64,000 bases of DNA from Neptunicella sp048268085 (GCF_048268085.1 NZ_JBLWWF010000002.1:62001-126000); one strand, 5' to 3'. Counted from the first letter of the stretch, positions 8,466 to 17,555 are shown. Notes: generated by a model not told the origin, from the sequence alone. Made by a program: numbers and translations.

Positions 8466-8607
8466 ATTTCCCTTTTGATTGTTAAGCCTGAATTGATTAA
8501 TCTGGCCATAGTGTAAATTATTACATAGTATTCAAGACGTTATTGCAACATTATGACACGAAGCAAATAGCATGATGTCGTAACAAAATATTTAAGGGAA
8601 TGATATG
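8466..8607. repeat. intergenic duplication, copy B (yip1 side)
   Basis: Second copy of the natA/yip1 intergenic region, offset by 1330-1331 nt from copy A. Its plus-strand end carries the AAGGGAAT ribosome-binding site and the ATG (8605) of the Yip1-family gene. Its minus strand carries the same promoter-like element as copy A, here pointing at the sulfotransferase gene. The 29-nt spacer (8551-8579) is unlike that of copy A. Confidence 0.9.
8520..8548 (-). promoter_or_regulatory. candidate sigma70 promoter for the sulfotransferase (repeat copy B)
   Basis: TTGCAA (8543-8548) and TGTAAT (8520-8525) on the minus strand with 17-nt spacing, identical to the element upstream of natA. It lies about 115 nt upstream of the sulfotransferase start codon. 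Confidence 0.4.
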
Positions 8608-9309
8608 CAACCAATAAGTAATCCATTACAGGCTTGTAGTGATATATTTTTTAAACCTAATCGTGTTTTTGCAACGTTAGTCCACCAACATAACTGGTCA
8701 TGGATCCCCTTTTTTCTGGTCATCCTGATGGCGACGCTGCCGATTTATTTGTATTTCAACGTTGTTGATTTTGCGTGGTACAAAGACATGCTGGTGCAAC
8801 TGCAAATGGGTGATAAAAGCCCTGCCGAACAAGCTGCTTTTGGCGATCAGCTGCATAAACCACAAATACAAGCATTTAGTCTATTGGGCATTGCTTTTGG
8901 ATTAATTGTTATTAACGCCATCATCGCCCTATACCTCAATATCATGACCAAAATGGATGAAGAAAATATCCATGGTTTTACCGACTGGTATGGATTTATC
9001 TGGTGGACATCAATGCCAATAGTCCTTACCGGGCTGATAAGTTTGTTAATTATCGTGCTAGCGGATAATCACCAGTTGCCACTGGAAAATCTGGCACCGA
9101 CTAATTTGTCTTATTTGTTAGGTCTTAGCTTAAAATCGGACTGGTATAATCTTGCCAGCAATATTCGTTTGGAAACATTCTGGGCGATGTATCTCACTGC
9201 AGTTGGAGTCAGTCAGTGGACTAAATTAAGCAATAAACAATGCTGGATGATTGCGGTTGCCCCGAGTCTGATTATTTGGGGTATCTGGGCTATTATTAAA
9301 CTCATATAA
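8605..9309 (+). CDS. Yip1 family membrane protein
   Basis: An integral inner-membrane protein of the Yip1 (PF04893-like) family; its bacterial function is not established. Of 234 residues, the N-terminal cytoplasmic segment (NPLQACSDIFFKPNRVFATL) has the FxxPxxxF pattern common at the start of these proteins. About five membrane helices follow, including IPFFLVILMATLPIYLYFNV, FSLLGIAFGLIVINAIIALY, IVLTGLISLLIIVLA and IAVAPSLIIWGIWAIIKLI. A good AAGGGA ribosome-binding site lies inside repeat copy B. The gene stands alone or runs with the following solute-binding protein gene (30-nt gap). Confidence 0.8.
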   Translation: MQPISNPLQACSDIFFKPNRVFATLVHQHNWSWIPFFLVILMATLPIYLYFNVVDFAWYKDMLVQLQMGDKSPAEQAAFGDQLHKPQIQAFSLLGIAFGLIVINAIIALYLNIMTKMDEENIHGFTDWYGFIWWTSMPIVLTGLISLLIIVLADNHQLPLENLAPTNLSYLLGLSLKSDWYNLASNIRLETFWAMYLTAVGVSQWTKLSNKQCWMIAVAPSLIIWGIWAIIKLI

Positions 9310-9339
9310 ACAATCACTTATAGTTAAACGACTGCCTAT

Positions 9340-10227
9340 ATGAATTTATCGCAAGGGATCACCAGCCTTGTTCTTTGCGTTGGCATCAGCTTCGGCTGCA
9401 TGGCTAGCGATATCAATTCTGCACGGCAGGACGATACCAATCACTCCGTCACGGCAAATGACTGGCCGCCGCTATTAATTCTTACCGAGCATAGTCCTCC
9501 GGGAGAATATTTAAATGAATCTGGTCAATTAGCCGGCGCAACCGTTGAATTAATCCGGCATTTGATGGTGCAGATGAAGGAAGATGGCAAAATGCTACTA
9601 CTGCCATGGGCACGAGCCCTGGAGATAGCCAAAAGTGAAAACAATGTCGCGCTGTTTGAGACTATTCGCAATGAAGACCGCGAAACACAATTTAAATGGG
9701 TTGGTCCGCTTAAGCATTATCAAATATCACTATATGCCCGTTCCGACAAAGTAGAACCGGGTTTAACCATGCAGCAACTGGCCAAACGCTACAATGTCTG
9801 TGCTAATCGAGGTTCGGTGTATGCCAGTATGCTGCAGGAAATGGGATTTGTTGCAGACAAAAATTTAGTGCTAACCGTCAATGAAGATCGCTGTGCCCGC
9901 ATGGTTGTTCAACAACGGGTCGATTTAGCCCCGTTTAATGAAAATACTATGCAACGATTACAAGCCAGATCGATACTCGGTGAGACGCAACTTTTCCCGG
10001 CTATCTTGCTGACCGAGATTAAGCTCTATATCGCATTTTCCAAAGATGTGGACGACCATCGCATTCAACGCTGGCAACAGGCGCTGGAAACCAGCTATCG
10101 TGATGGTACGATGCGTAAACTCTACACCGGTGTGTATAGTGAGCAAGCAATAAAACGCTTGGAAGAGTTTGCTTCCAAGGTACTCAATGTCAGCGATTAT
10201 CCTAACTATCGTTTGGGCATAAAATAA
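9340..10227 (+). CDS. periplasmic substrate-binding protein, SBP_bac_3-like
   Basis: An exported protein with a signal peptide (about residues 1-22, ending near CMASD). It is related to family 3 extracellular solute-binding proteins: the segment PPGEYLNESGQLAGATVELI matches their N-terminal motif, and the later WQQALETSYRDGTMRKLY resembles the usual C-terminal helix. There is no ABC permease nearby, so it may be an orphan sensor-type binding protein, as is common in Alteromonadales, rather than a transporter subunit. The ligand is unknown. Its last 22 nt overlap the 3' end of the convergent DUF3025 gene. Confidence 0.8.
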   Translation: MNLSQGITSLVLCVGISFGCMASDINSARQDDTNHSVTANDWPPLLILTEHSPPGEYLNESGQLAGATVELIRHLMVQMKEDGKMLLLPWARALEIAKSENNVALFETIRNEDRETQFKWVGPLKHYQISLYARSDKVEPGLTMQQLAKRYNVCANRGSVYASMLQEMGFVADKNLVLTVNEDRCARMVVQQRVDLAPFNENTMQRLQARSILGETQLFPAILLTEIKLYIAFSKDVDDHRIQRWQQALETSYRDGTMRKLYTGVYSEQAIKRLEEFASKVLNVSDYPNYRLGIK

Positions 10228-10961
10228 TTTTTGTTCTGATAAAATTCTGACCGCTCATTTTCGGCCCACCATCCCGGTATCCCCAGTAAAGGCAACGGTG
10301 ACAAGCGCCCTTTATCCGCTAATGGATTAGTGCGTAAATAATCCAATAATGCTTGGTCTACTAACCGGTATTTTTGCGTTGGACAGGCGTGCCAAAATTC
10401 GTCCTGCACTGGTAAAGCTAAAAACTTGCCGGTAAGGCCAATATAAGGTTGTAGCAACATCTCATAGTTTGCATGACCAAATATCAGCGCATCGACCTTG
10501 CTCCCCCATTGGTCACGATGTTGCACAAACGCCTTGTGCCATTGGTGTTCACGCAATAATTGCGGTATCAGTTCATCACGGTAAACCAGCACCACGCCAC
10601 ACTCGTCGAAATGAGTAATACGATTACGTCTGGGTGTGCGCGGATGTAGACCATATTGATTAATATCTTCGATATGCTGGTGGTTTAACTCCGCTTTGCT
10701 CAAAGGGAAATTCAGCCAAATAGCCGCATTGAACAGGTCATGCCAATTAGCCAGTCGAGTTGGAATAAGGTGCTGCTTAAAAATAATTTGTTCGTAATAG
10801 TCAGTCTCATCGTTCAATTCATCTTGGGCCACAAAGCGTTTGGATAATGGGGCTAAACGATTTAAGTCCTCACAGTCAGGCCAGTTCTTAAACTGTTCAA
10901 ACCCCAAGTGAGCCAATTGATTAAACGGCGATAACGACCAAATATGAGAAAACCACTGCAT
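10206..10961 (-). CDS. DUF3025 domain-containing protein
   Basis: A cytoplasmic protein of 251 residues recognised as DUF3025 by its tryptophan-rich pattern: the WHDLFNAAIWLNFPLSKAELN block, the RRNRITHFDECGVVLVY segment and ALIFGHANYEMLLQPYIGLTG. The biochemical role is unknown. It is convergent with the solute-binding protein gene (22-nt overlap) and divergent from the M28 peptidase gene (66 nt between start codons). No signal peptide or membrane segment is visible. Confidence 0.8.
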   Translation of the reverse strand: MQWFSHIWSLSPFNQLAHLGFEQFKNWPDCEDLNRLAPLSKRFVAQDELNDETDYYEQIIFKQHLIPTRLANWHDLFNAAIWLNFPLSKAELNHQHIEDINQYGLHPRTPRRNRITHFDECGVVLVYRDELIPQLLREHQWHKAFVQHRDQWGSKVDALIFGHANYEMLLQPYIGLTGKFLALPVQDEFWHACPTQKYRLVDQALLDYLRTNPLADKGRLSPLPLLGIPGWWAENERSEFYQNKNYFMPKR

Positions 10962-11027
10962 AGAATTAGAGTTGCGATACGCTTTTCCCTATACTGTCAT
11001 AATTTCCTAACCGAGAAGAGTATAATA

Positions 11028-12692
11028 ATGAAAAAATATCTAAATCTTGTCGCACCAATTGCCGTCATTCTGCCGGCTATTGCGTTATCGGGTTGTGATA
11101 CACCACAATCAGGCACACCTCACCAAGCCGCCCAACCCCAGGGTTTTGAACAAGCTTACCAAAGCATTAGCAGTGAAGACTTGCGCCAGTACACCAAAGT
11201 AATCTCCTCCGACGAATTCGAAGGCCGTTCACCCACTAGTCCCGGTGAAAAGAAAACTCTGGATTACCTCACCAGCGAATTCAAAAAACTCGGTTTACAA
11301 CCCGGTAATGGTGACAGCTTTCTACAACCAGTTGAATTACTCGAAATCACCGCTGATCCGGATATAACACTGAATATTGGTGATGAAACCCTGCCCTATG
11401 GCGAAAACATGATGCTCAGTACTTCCAGAGAGCAGGAACTAGTCGAATTAAAAGATTCTGATGTGGTATTCGTTGGTTATGGTATTAACGCGCCGGAATA
11501 TGACTGGAACGACTATGCCGGTCTGGATGTAAAAGGTAAAACAGTGATTATTTTGGTCAATGATCCTGGTTTCGAAAATCCCGACAGCGGCAAGTTTCAA
11601 GGTAAAACAATGACTTACTATGGCCGCTGGACCTACAAATATGAAGAAGCCAGTCGTCAAGGTGCCGAAGCCGCGATTATCGTGCATGAAACCGAGCCAG
11701 CCTCGTACGGTTGGTCCGTTGTCGCCAATAGCTGGAGTGGCCCACAATATGGTCTGGTCAAACAAAATGGCAATATGGATAGAGTCGCTGCCGAAGGCTG
11801 GATCGCCCATGAAGTCGCACAAAATCTATTCCGCCATGCCGGTTTTAATTTTGAAGAAGAAAAAGCCAAAGCGATGCAAGGCCCTTACTCGCAAGCTTTA
11901 AATATTAAAGCCTCGGCGACAATCAAAAGTACCTTGAAAAAATCTGACAGCTACAATGTGATTGCTACCCTTCCCGGTAGCAGCGCACCGGATGAGCATA
12001 TTATCTATACCGCCCACTGGGATCATTTGGGCAAAGATCCAAGCCTAAAAGGTGATCAAATTTATAATGGCGCACAAGATAATGCGTCCGGCACCGCCGC
12101 CGCACTAACCATGGCAAAAGCCTTTGCCAGTCTGGATACTCCTCCGGCTCGGTCAGTTAGCTTTTTAGTGGTTACGGCCGAAGAACAAGGATTGTTAGGC
12201 TCAAAATACTACGCCGATCACCCCATTATTCCGCTGGCTAAAACCGTTGCCAATATTAATATGGACGCCATGAACATTTTAGGTAAAACCAAAGACGTCA
12301 CCGTTGTGGGTAAAGGTAAATCCGAGTTAGAAGATTACCTTGAAAAAGCCGCTAAACGTCAGGGTCGCTATCTGGTAGAAGAAGATAAGCCTCAAGCCGG
12401 TTACTATTATCGTTCGGATCATTTCAGCTTTGCTAAAAAAGGCGTTCCAGCGCTGTATGCCGAAGGAGGCAGTGAACCGATTGATGAAGCAACGGCACAG
12501 TATCGTAAACGTACCAGCTTAATTACCACGGGTTGCTATCATCAGGTATGTGATGAATTCCGCGAGAAATGGGACTTTTCAGGAGTGCAACAAGACACCC
12601 AGTTATTGTTTGAAGTCGGCTATGATATTGCCAACTCCACAGACTGGCCACAATGGTCAAAAAGTAGTGAATTCCAGCGACCTGCGCAATAA
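11028..12692 (+). CDS. M28 family metallopeptidase, lipoprotein, with PA domain
   Basis: A secreted aminopeptidase-like dizinc peptidase. The start at 11028 (after GAGAAGAG) gives a signal peptide with lipobox LSGC; the open frame continues upstream to 10944, but that part is not protein-like. A protease-associated domain lies near the middle (around GAEAAIIVHETEPASYGWSV). It is followed by the M28 catalytic domain with recognisable zinc ligands: HWDHLG (His330), DNASGTAAALTMA, the catalytic EEQGLLGS, NMDAMN and a late YRSDHFSFA histidine. Asp at +2 after the lipid-anchored Cys may favour inner-membrane retention. The length is 554 residues. A strong terminator follows. Confidence 0.93.
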   Translation: MKKYLNLVAPIAVILPAIALSGCDTPQSGTPHQAAQPQGFEQAYQSISSEDLRQYTKVISSDEFEGRSPTSPGEKKTLDYLTSEFKKLGLQPGNGDSFLQPVELLEITADPDITLNIGDETLPYGENMMLSTSREQELVELKDSDVVFVGYGINAPEYDWNDYAGLDVKGKTVIILVNDPGFENPDSGKFQGKTMTYYGRWTYKYEEASRQGAEAAIIVHETEPASYGWSVVANSWSGPQYGLVKQNGNMDRVAAEGWIAHEVAQNLFRHAGFNFEEEKAKAMQGPYSQALNIKASATIKSTLKKSDSYNVIATLPGSSAPDEHIIYTAHWDHLGKDPSLKGDQIYNGAQDNASGTAAALTMAKAFASLDTPPARSVSFLVVTAEEQGLLGSKYYADHPIIPLAKTVANINMDAMNILGKTKDVTVVGKGKSELEDYLEKAAKRQGRYLVEEDKPQAGYYYRSDHFSFAKKGVPALYAEGGSEPIDEATAQYRKRTSLITTGCYHQVCDEFREKWDFSGVQQDTQLLFEVGYDIANSTDWPQWSKSSEFQRPAQ

Positions 12693-12701
12693 TTCAGCAA
12701 T

Positions 12702-12725
12702 GCCCGCCTAAATGGCGGGCTTTTT
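12702..12725 (+). terminator. intrinsic terminator of the M28 peptidase gene
   Basis: Perfect 7-bp G/C stem (12702-12708 with 12714-12720), 5-nt loop and TTTTT, 9 nt after the stop. Confidence 0.9.
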
Positions 12726-12946
12726 ATATGAAATAGCAAAATATTCCACCTTTTTCCTTGCATTTTTCTGCCGTACTGGCAAATTCAGGGGGCAATGAGA
12801 ATAAGCCCTCCTGTATGACATCAAATCAATAAAAATAACAAGATGTCGACACATTCCGGTGAATGAATTTTTTGCACTGATGATAAAAATCAGACAATAG
12901 CCGGACAAAAAGATTAATTAACAACTGTTGAGAGAGAACCCCGTAT

Positions 12947-14617
12947 ATGTGTGGTATTTTTGGTATTCTGGACATCAAATCTGATGTAGCAGAATTAAGG
13001 ACGCAAGCATTAGAACTTTCCAAGACATTACGCCATCGTGGCCCTGACTGGTCAGGTATCTGGAATAATAATAATGCAATTTTGGCTCATGAAAGACTGG
13101 CCATTGTTGATGTTAATAATGGCGCCCAACCTCTGACCAATAATAATGACACTCATATTCTGGCCGTTAATGGTGAAATTTATAATCACAAGGCATTACG
13201 TGCTAATTTGACTCAACCCTATGATTTTAAAACAGAATCAGATTGCGAAGTGATCTTGCCTTTGTACCAAGAGCAAGGTATTGAATTTATCGATAGTTTA
13301 CAGGGCATGTTTGCGTTCATTTTGTATGATGCCGAGCAAGACGCCTACTTGGTTGCCCGTGATCATGTGGGTATCATCCCACTATATACCGGCTATGATG
13401 AACACGGTAACTTCTATGTTGCCTCAGAAATGAAAGCCTTGGTGCCTATTTGTAAAACCGTACAGGAATTCCCGCCAGGACATTATCTATGGAGCAAAAC
13501 CGGTGAGCTGAAAAAATATTATCAGCGAGACTGGATGGACTACGAAAATGTTAAAGATAACCAAACTAGTCTGGAAGATTTGAAAGCCGCTTTTGAAGAT
13601 TCGGTTCGTTCACACCTGATGTCAGATGTGCCTTATGCAGTATTATTGTCTGGTGGCTTGGATTCGTCTCTGGTTTCAGCCGTTGCGGCCAAATATGTGG
13701 CCAAACGTATTGAAGATGAAGGCCAGTCTGATGCGTGGTGGCCGCGTTTGCATTCCTTCTCGGTTGGCCTTGAAGGCGCGCCCGACCTGGTTGCCGCTAA
13801 AAAAGTAGCCGATATGATTGGTACCGTACACCATGAAGTGCATTTCACTATTCAGGAAGGTCTGGATGCCATCCGTGACGTAATTTACTTCCTGGAAACC
13901 TATGATGTCACGACGATTCGTGCCGCCACACCGATGTACCTAATGAGCCGTAAAATTAAGGCAATGGGAATTAAAATGGTGTTGTCTGGCGAAGGTGCCG
14001 ATGAAATTTTTGGTGGTTATTTGTATTTCCACAAAGCGCCCAATGCCAAAGAGCTACATGAAGAAACCGTGCGTAAACTGGAGCGCTTGCATATGTTTGA
14101 TTGTGCTCGTGCCAATAAAGCGACTGCTGCTTGGGGTGTGGAAGCCCGTGTGCCCTTCCTGGATAAGAAGTTTATGGATGTGGCCATGCGTCTTAATCCG
14201 CAAGACAAAATGTGTATTGACGGCAAAATGGAGAAATGGGTATTACGTAAAGCCTTTGATAACGGTGAATACCTGCCTGCTGAAGTATTATGGCGTCAAA
14301 AAGAACAATTTAGTGATGGCGTAGGCTACAGCTGGATTGATTCAATCCGCGATCACGTCAATCGCGAAGTGTCCGATCAACAATTGGCCAACGCATCTTT
14401 CCGTTTCCCAATTAACACGCCGGATACTAAAGAAGGCTATTTCTTCCGCACCATTTTTGAAAGCTACTTCCCTCAGGAAAGTGCCGCTCAATGTGTACCC
14501 GGTGGAAAATCCATTGCTTGTAGTACGGTCGAAGCATTGGAATGGGATGCCAGCTTTAAAAGTAATGCCGATCCGTCGGGTCGAGCCATGAAAGATGTTC
14601 ACGAGAACGCCAACTAA
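12947..14617 (+). CDS. asnB: asparagine synthase B (glutamine-hydrolysing)
   Basis: Converts aspartate, glutamine and ATP to asparagine. The N-terminal class II glutamine amidotransferase domain has the catalytic cysteine exposed after Met removal (MCGIFGILD). The C-terminal ATP-pyrophosphatase domain has the LLSGGLDSSLVSA loop at about residue 230 and SGEGADEIFGGY further on. At 556 residues it matches E. coli AsnB (554). The start is set by the essential Cys2 and a GAGAGA ribosome-binding site. It is a single-gene transcription unit bounded by terminators on both sides. Confidence 0.97.
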   Translation: MCGIFGILDIKSDVAELRTQALELSKTLRHRGPDWSGIWNNNNAILAHERLAIVDVNNGAQPLTNNNDTHILAVNGEIYNHKALRANLTQPYDFKTESDCEVILPLYQEQGIEFIDSLQGMFAFILYDAEQDAYLVARDHVGIIPLYTGYDEHGNFYVASEMKALVPICKTVQEFPPGHYLWSKTGELKKYYQRDWMDYENVKDNQTSLEDLKAAFEDSVRSHLMSDVPYAVLLSGGLDSSLVSAVAAKYVAKRIEDEGQSDAWWPRLHSFSVGLEGAPDLVAAKKVADMIGTVHHEVHFTIQEGLDAIRDVIYFLETYDVTTIRAATPMYLMSRKIKAMGIKMVLSGEGADEIFGGYLYFHKAPNAKELHEETVRKLERLHMFDCARANKATAAWGVEARVPFLDKKFMDVAMRLNPQDKMCIDGKMEKWVLRKAFDNGEYLPAEVLWRQKEQFSDGVGYSWIDSIRDHVNREVSDQQLANASFRFPINTPDTKEGYFFRTIFESYFPQESAAQCVPGGKSIACSTVEALEWDASFKSNADPSGRAMKDVHENAN

Positions 14618-14648
14618 GTCATAAATGGTGTGTTAATCACAGCAAATT

Positions 14649-14680
14649 AAAAAGGGAAATAGTGATATTTCCCTTTTTTT
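14649..14680 (+). terminator. intrinsic terminator of asnB
   Basis: Perfect 13-bp stem (14649-14661 with 14666-14678) with a GTGA loop and a terminal run of seven T. The A-rich upstream arm would allow function on both strands. Confidence 0.9.
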
Positions 14681-14721
14681 GTTTGTAGAATGGGTATCCA
14701 AACCGCATCCGGATACTGCTT

Positions 14722-15744
14722 ATGTCTGTGGAACAGCTGATTGAAAACTGGTTACCTGTCATTGCCACTCTGGTCATTTTTGCTTTACTGATTTCTCTGG
14801 CTAACTGGTTGCTGTTTACCCGCTTTAAAAACCCCGGCAATGAGAATGTGTTCACCCGCCAGTTATTGATGCTGTTACTGACCCTAATGGCGATTGTCGC
14901 GGTGGTTGTCACCTTGCCTATTAGTGAAGGCACCGAAACACAAATACTGAGTTTAATTGGCTTAGTGTTATCCGGCTTACTGGCGTTTTCTTCCACCACT
15001 ATTTTTAGCAATTTAATGGCTGGCGCGATGATGCGCTTTACCCAGCCCTTTCGTACTGGTGATTTTATTCGAGTTCAGCAACATTTTGGCAGGGTTACCG
15101 AGCGCGGCTTGTTTGATTGTGAAATACAAACCGAAAACCGCGAGCTAATTGCCATTCCCAATAGCTTGTTAATTCACAACGCAATTACCGTTATCCGTAG
15201 TTCAGGCACCATTATCTCGGTGTCATTATCACTAGGTTACGATATACATCACAGTAAAATTGAAAAACTGCTAAAACAAGCAGCTGAACAGGTTGGTTTG
15301 GAAGATCCTTTTGTACATATTACCGAACTGGGCAACTTTTCAGTCACTTACAAAATCAGTGGTTTATTGTTAGATGTCAAAAACGTACTTACCACCCGCT
15401 CCAATCTTTATTGTCATGTACTGGATTGTCTGCATAACAATGATATTGAAATTATGTCTCCCACCTTTGTCAGCCAGCATGCCGGTCCGGATGTGGAGCG
15501 GAAAATAGCCCCATCACCTAAACGCCAAAAAACATCAGCACAAACCGTGGCTGAAGATATTGTATTTGATAAAGCTGAACAGGCAGAACAGCAAGAAAAA
15601 CAGAAGAGTGAATTAGTCATTCAACTGGATGAATTAAAACAACGACTCTCTACAGCAGACAAAGCCGACAAAACGGCTATTGAACAACAAATACTCAATT
15701 TAGAAGAGCAACTCAAACAGATTAAACAGCCCCTAGAGGAATAA
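14722..15744 (+). CDS. small-conductance mechanosensitive channel, MscS family
   Basis: An inner-membrane channel that opens under membrane tension during hypo-osmotic shock. There are three N-terminal helices: PVIATLVIFALLISLANWLL, LLMLLLTLMAIVAVVVTLPI and the pore-lining segment LIGLVLSGLLAFSSTTIFSN. The MscS beta domain has the typical QPFRTGDFIRV and ENRELIAIPNSLLI. The C-terminal ~70 residues are a charged, probably coiled-coil tail (QAEQQEKQKSELVIQLDEL) beyond the core family. The length is 340 residues. It is an independent gene after the asnB terminator; the ribosome-binding site is weak. Confidence 0.9.
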   Translation: MSVEQLIENWLPVIATLVIFALLISLANWLLFTRFKNPGNENVFTRQLLMLLLTLMAIVAVVVTLPISEGTETQILSLIGLVLSGLLAFSSTTIFSNLMAGAMMRFTQPFRTGDFIRVQQHFGRVTERGLFDCEIQTENRELIAIPNSLLIHNAITVIRSSGTIISVSLSLGYDIHHSKIEKLLKQAAEQVGLEDPFVHITELGNFSVTYKISGLLLDVKNVLTTRSNLYCHVLDCLHNNDIEIMSPTFVSQHAGPDVERKIAPSPKRQKTSAQTVAEDIVFDKAEQAEQQEKQKSELVIQLDELKQRLSTADKADKTAIEQQILNLEEQLKQIKQPLEE

Positions 15745-15825
15745 TGATAAATATAAAGTTACCCAAACAGAACTTTAAGACCTCTCAATACCAACAAAGT
15801 ACCATTTAAGTAACATTATACAACA

Positions 15826-15853
15826 TTGAAATAAATTGTATTTTAACTATAAT
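15826..15853 (+). promoter_or_regulatory. sigma70 promoter of hipBA
   Basis: TTGAAA (15826-15831) and a consensus TATAAT (15848-15853) with 16-nt spacing, 59 nt upstream of the hipB start codon, in an A/T-rich intergenic region. Confidence 0.7.
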
Positions 15854-15866
15854 ATCCACAATAAGT

Positions 15867-15896
15867 AACTTTAATTAAATTAATTACAATTAAGTT
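15867..15896. promoter_or_regulatory. candidate HipB operator
   Basis: An imperfect inverted repeat, AACTTTAATT (15867-15876) and AATTAAGTT (15888-15896), lies just downstream of the expected transcription start. Related GTAAC/GTTAC words occur at 15755-15762 and 15865-15872. Autorepression by the XRE antitoxin is the family norm; that these sites are the operators is inference. Confidence 0.4.
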
Positions 15897-15912
15897 CCTT
15901 TTTGGGAGCATT

Positions 15913-16242
15913 ATGAAAATAGAAGAAAAGTCACCTTCAGCCATTGCTGAACAATTAGGTAGCCGACTGAAACAGGCACGGCTCAATGCCGATTTAACTC
16001 AAGCTGACGTTGCCGAACAAGCCGGAATTTCCAGAAAAATGGTAATGGCAGCGGAAAAAGGCAAAGCGCAACTCGAAACCTTAATTGCCATTATGTTGGT
16101 ACTGGATTTAGCCAGTCAGTTAAATCACTTTATTCCTCAACAAAACATTTCGCCTATCCAGTTAGCTAAATTACAAGGCAAGCAACGCCAACGTGCATCG
16201 GGAACCAAATCGAGCGATCCTGAGGAGACTTCACAATGGTAA
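15913..16242 (+). CDS. hipB: HipB-like XRE-family antitoxin
   Basis: A DNA-binding antitoxin that neutralises HipA and represses the operon. A helix-turn-helix Cro/XRE domain spans about residues 13-70 (LGSRLKQARLNADLTQADVA, then EQAGISRKMVMAAEKGKA). A basic C-terminal tail (KLQGKQRQRASGTKSS) follows. The 109-residue length is usual. A GGGAG ribosome-binding site precedes the ATG. The stop overlaps the hipA start by 7 nt, so the two are translationally coupled. Confidence 0.9.
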   Translation: MKIEEKSPSAIAEQLGSRLKQARLNADLTQADVAEQAGISRKMVMAAEKGKAQLETLIAIMLVLDLASQLNHFIPQQNISPIQLAKLQGKQRQRASGTKSSDPEETSQW

Positions 16243-17555
16243 TGGAAGTCGTAAATGTCAGTTACGCCAATCAACGTGTTGGGGCGGTCAGTTTTGATAA
16301 ACAAAGTGGCTATGCTGCTTTTCAGTACACCGCTGACTTTATTAAAAGTGGGATCCAGCTTTCTCCGCTAAAAATGCCCTTAAGCAAACGAATTTATACT
16401 TTTCCCGAAATTGACTACGCCGCTTTTAAGGGTTTACCCGGCTTGATTGCCGACTCACTGCCGGATGATTTTGGCAATGCGGTGTTAAATGCCTGGGTCG
16501 CTCGCCAAGGTAAATCCCCCGATCAAATATCACCGCTGCAAAGGCTCCAATATACCGGTAAACGGGGGATGGGCGCGCTGGAATATACCCCGGCAACTCA
16601 AATTAAAAATTTAAATGCTTCACAACAGATTGAAATTGAATCGCTGGTGGCGATAGCCCAGGAAATTCTGAATGAACGACAGCAATTTCAGGTTTCATTA
16701 ACCAACCAAGGCTCGGAAGACAAGCAAGCCATGATGGAACTGTTATCGGTGGGTATGAGCGCGGGTGGTGCCAGGCCTAAAGCAGTACTGGCGTTTAACC
16801 ATGATTTTAGTCAGGTGCGTTCCGGGCAAACCACTATTCCCGAGGGTTTTAAACACTATCTAATGAAATTTGATGGCGTAAGTGAACATCATCAAGGGCA
16901 GGAAACCTTTGGCGATCCCATGGGGTTTGGCAGTATGGAATATGTCTATTCACTGATGGCAAACCAATGTGGTATCCAGATGATGCCCTGCCATTTAATT
17001 GAAGAAGGCAGCAGACGTCATTTTATCACCCAACGATTTGATCGGATCGGGAATAAAAAAGTCCATATTCAGACTCTTAACGGTTTAGCACATGTCAGCT
17101 ATAAACAACCCGGAATCTTTTCCTATGCGGAACTATTCGGTATTGCCCGCCAGTTAAAGCTATCAGCCAAAGACGCTGAGCAACTATTTAAACGTATGGT
17201 ATTTAATGTCGTGGCACGTAACCATGACGATCATGCCAAAAACTTTGCGTTTTTGCTGGATAACCAGCATCAATGGCAACTATCCCCCGCCTATGACTTG
17301 GCTTACAGTTACAAACCCGGCAGTAAATGGGTCAATAGCCACTGGATGACCCTCAACGGTAAAAGAGATAATTTTAACCGTGAGGATTTTTATCATTTTG
17401 AAAAACTCAGCCCGATTTTTTCCAAAGCTAAAATTAACCAGATTATTGATTCAACGATTGAACACCTCAGCCACTGGCCAACACTGGCTAAACAACATGA
17501 GGTACCGGATTCACTGATAAAAGAAATACATCACAATCTGCGCTTGGCGCTGTAA
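16236..17555 (+). CDS. hipA: HipA-family serine/threonine kinase toxin
   Basis: Toxin of a type II system; HipA kinases phosphorylate aminoacyl-tRNA synthetases (GltX in E. coli) and induce growth arrest. The 439 residues include the N-terminal couple_hipA domain (LPGLIADSLPDDFGNAVLNA), a glycine-rich loop with the autophosphorylation-type serine (MSAGGARPKAVL, near residue 175), the catalytic HDDHAKN (Asp331 or 332, Lys335, Asn336) and the metal-binding SPAYDLAYS. All key residues are present, so the toxin looks intact. The first ATG follows a GAGGAG site; a second ATG lies two codons on. The target is not predictable from sequence. Confidence 0.93.
   Translation: MVMEVVNVSYANQRVGAVSFDKQSGYAAFQYTADFIKSGIQLSPLKMPLSKRIYTFPEIDYAAFKGLPGLIADSLPDDFGNAVLNAWVARQGKSPDQISPLQRLQYTGKRGMGALEYTPATQIKNLNASQQIEIESLVAIAQEILNERQQFQVSLTNQGSEDKQAMMELLSVGMSAGGARPKAVLAFNHDFSQVRSGQTTIPEGFKHYLMKFDGVSEHHQGQETFGDPMGFGSMEYVYSLMANQCGIQMMPCHLIEEGSRRHFITQRFDRIGNKKVHIQTLNGLAHVSYKQPGIFSYAELFGIARQLKLSAKDAEQLFKRMVFNVVARNHDDHAKNFAFLLDNQHQWQLSPAYDLAYSYKPGSKWVNSHWMTLNGKRDNFNREDFYHFEKLSPIFSKAKINQIIDSTIEHLSHWPTLAKQHEVPDSLIKEIHHNLRLAL

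Noticed and set aside
7136..8607. Insertion sequence or composite transposon around the sulfotransferase
   Set aside because: The flanks are direct copies of a promoter-containing intergenic region; there is no transposase, terminal inverted repeat or short target duplication.
10944..11027. N-terminal extension of the M28 peptidase frame
   Set aside because: The segment is not protein-like, overlaps the divergent DUF3025 start, and a proper lipoprotein signal begins at ATG 11028 after a GAGAAGAG site.
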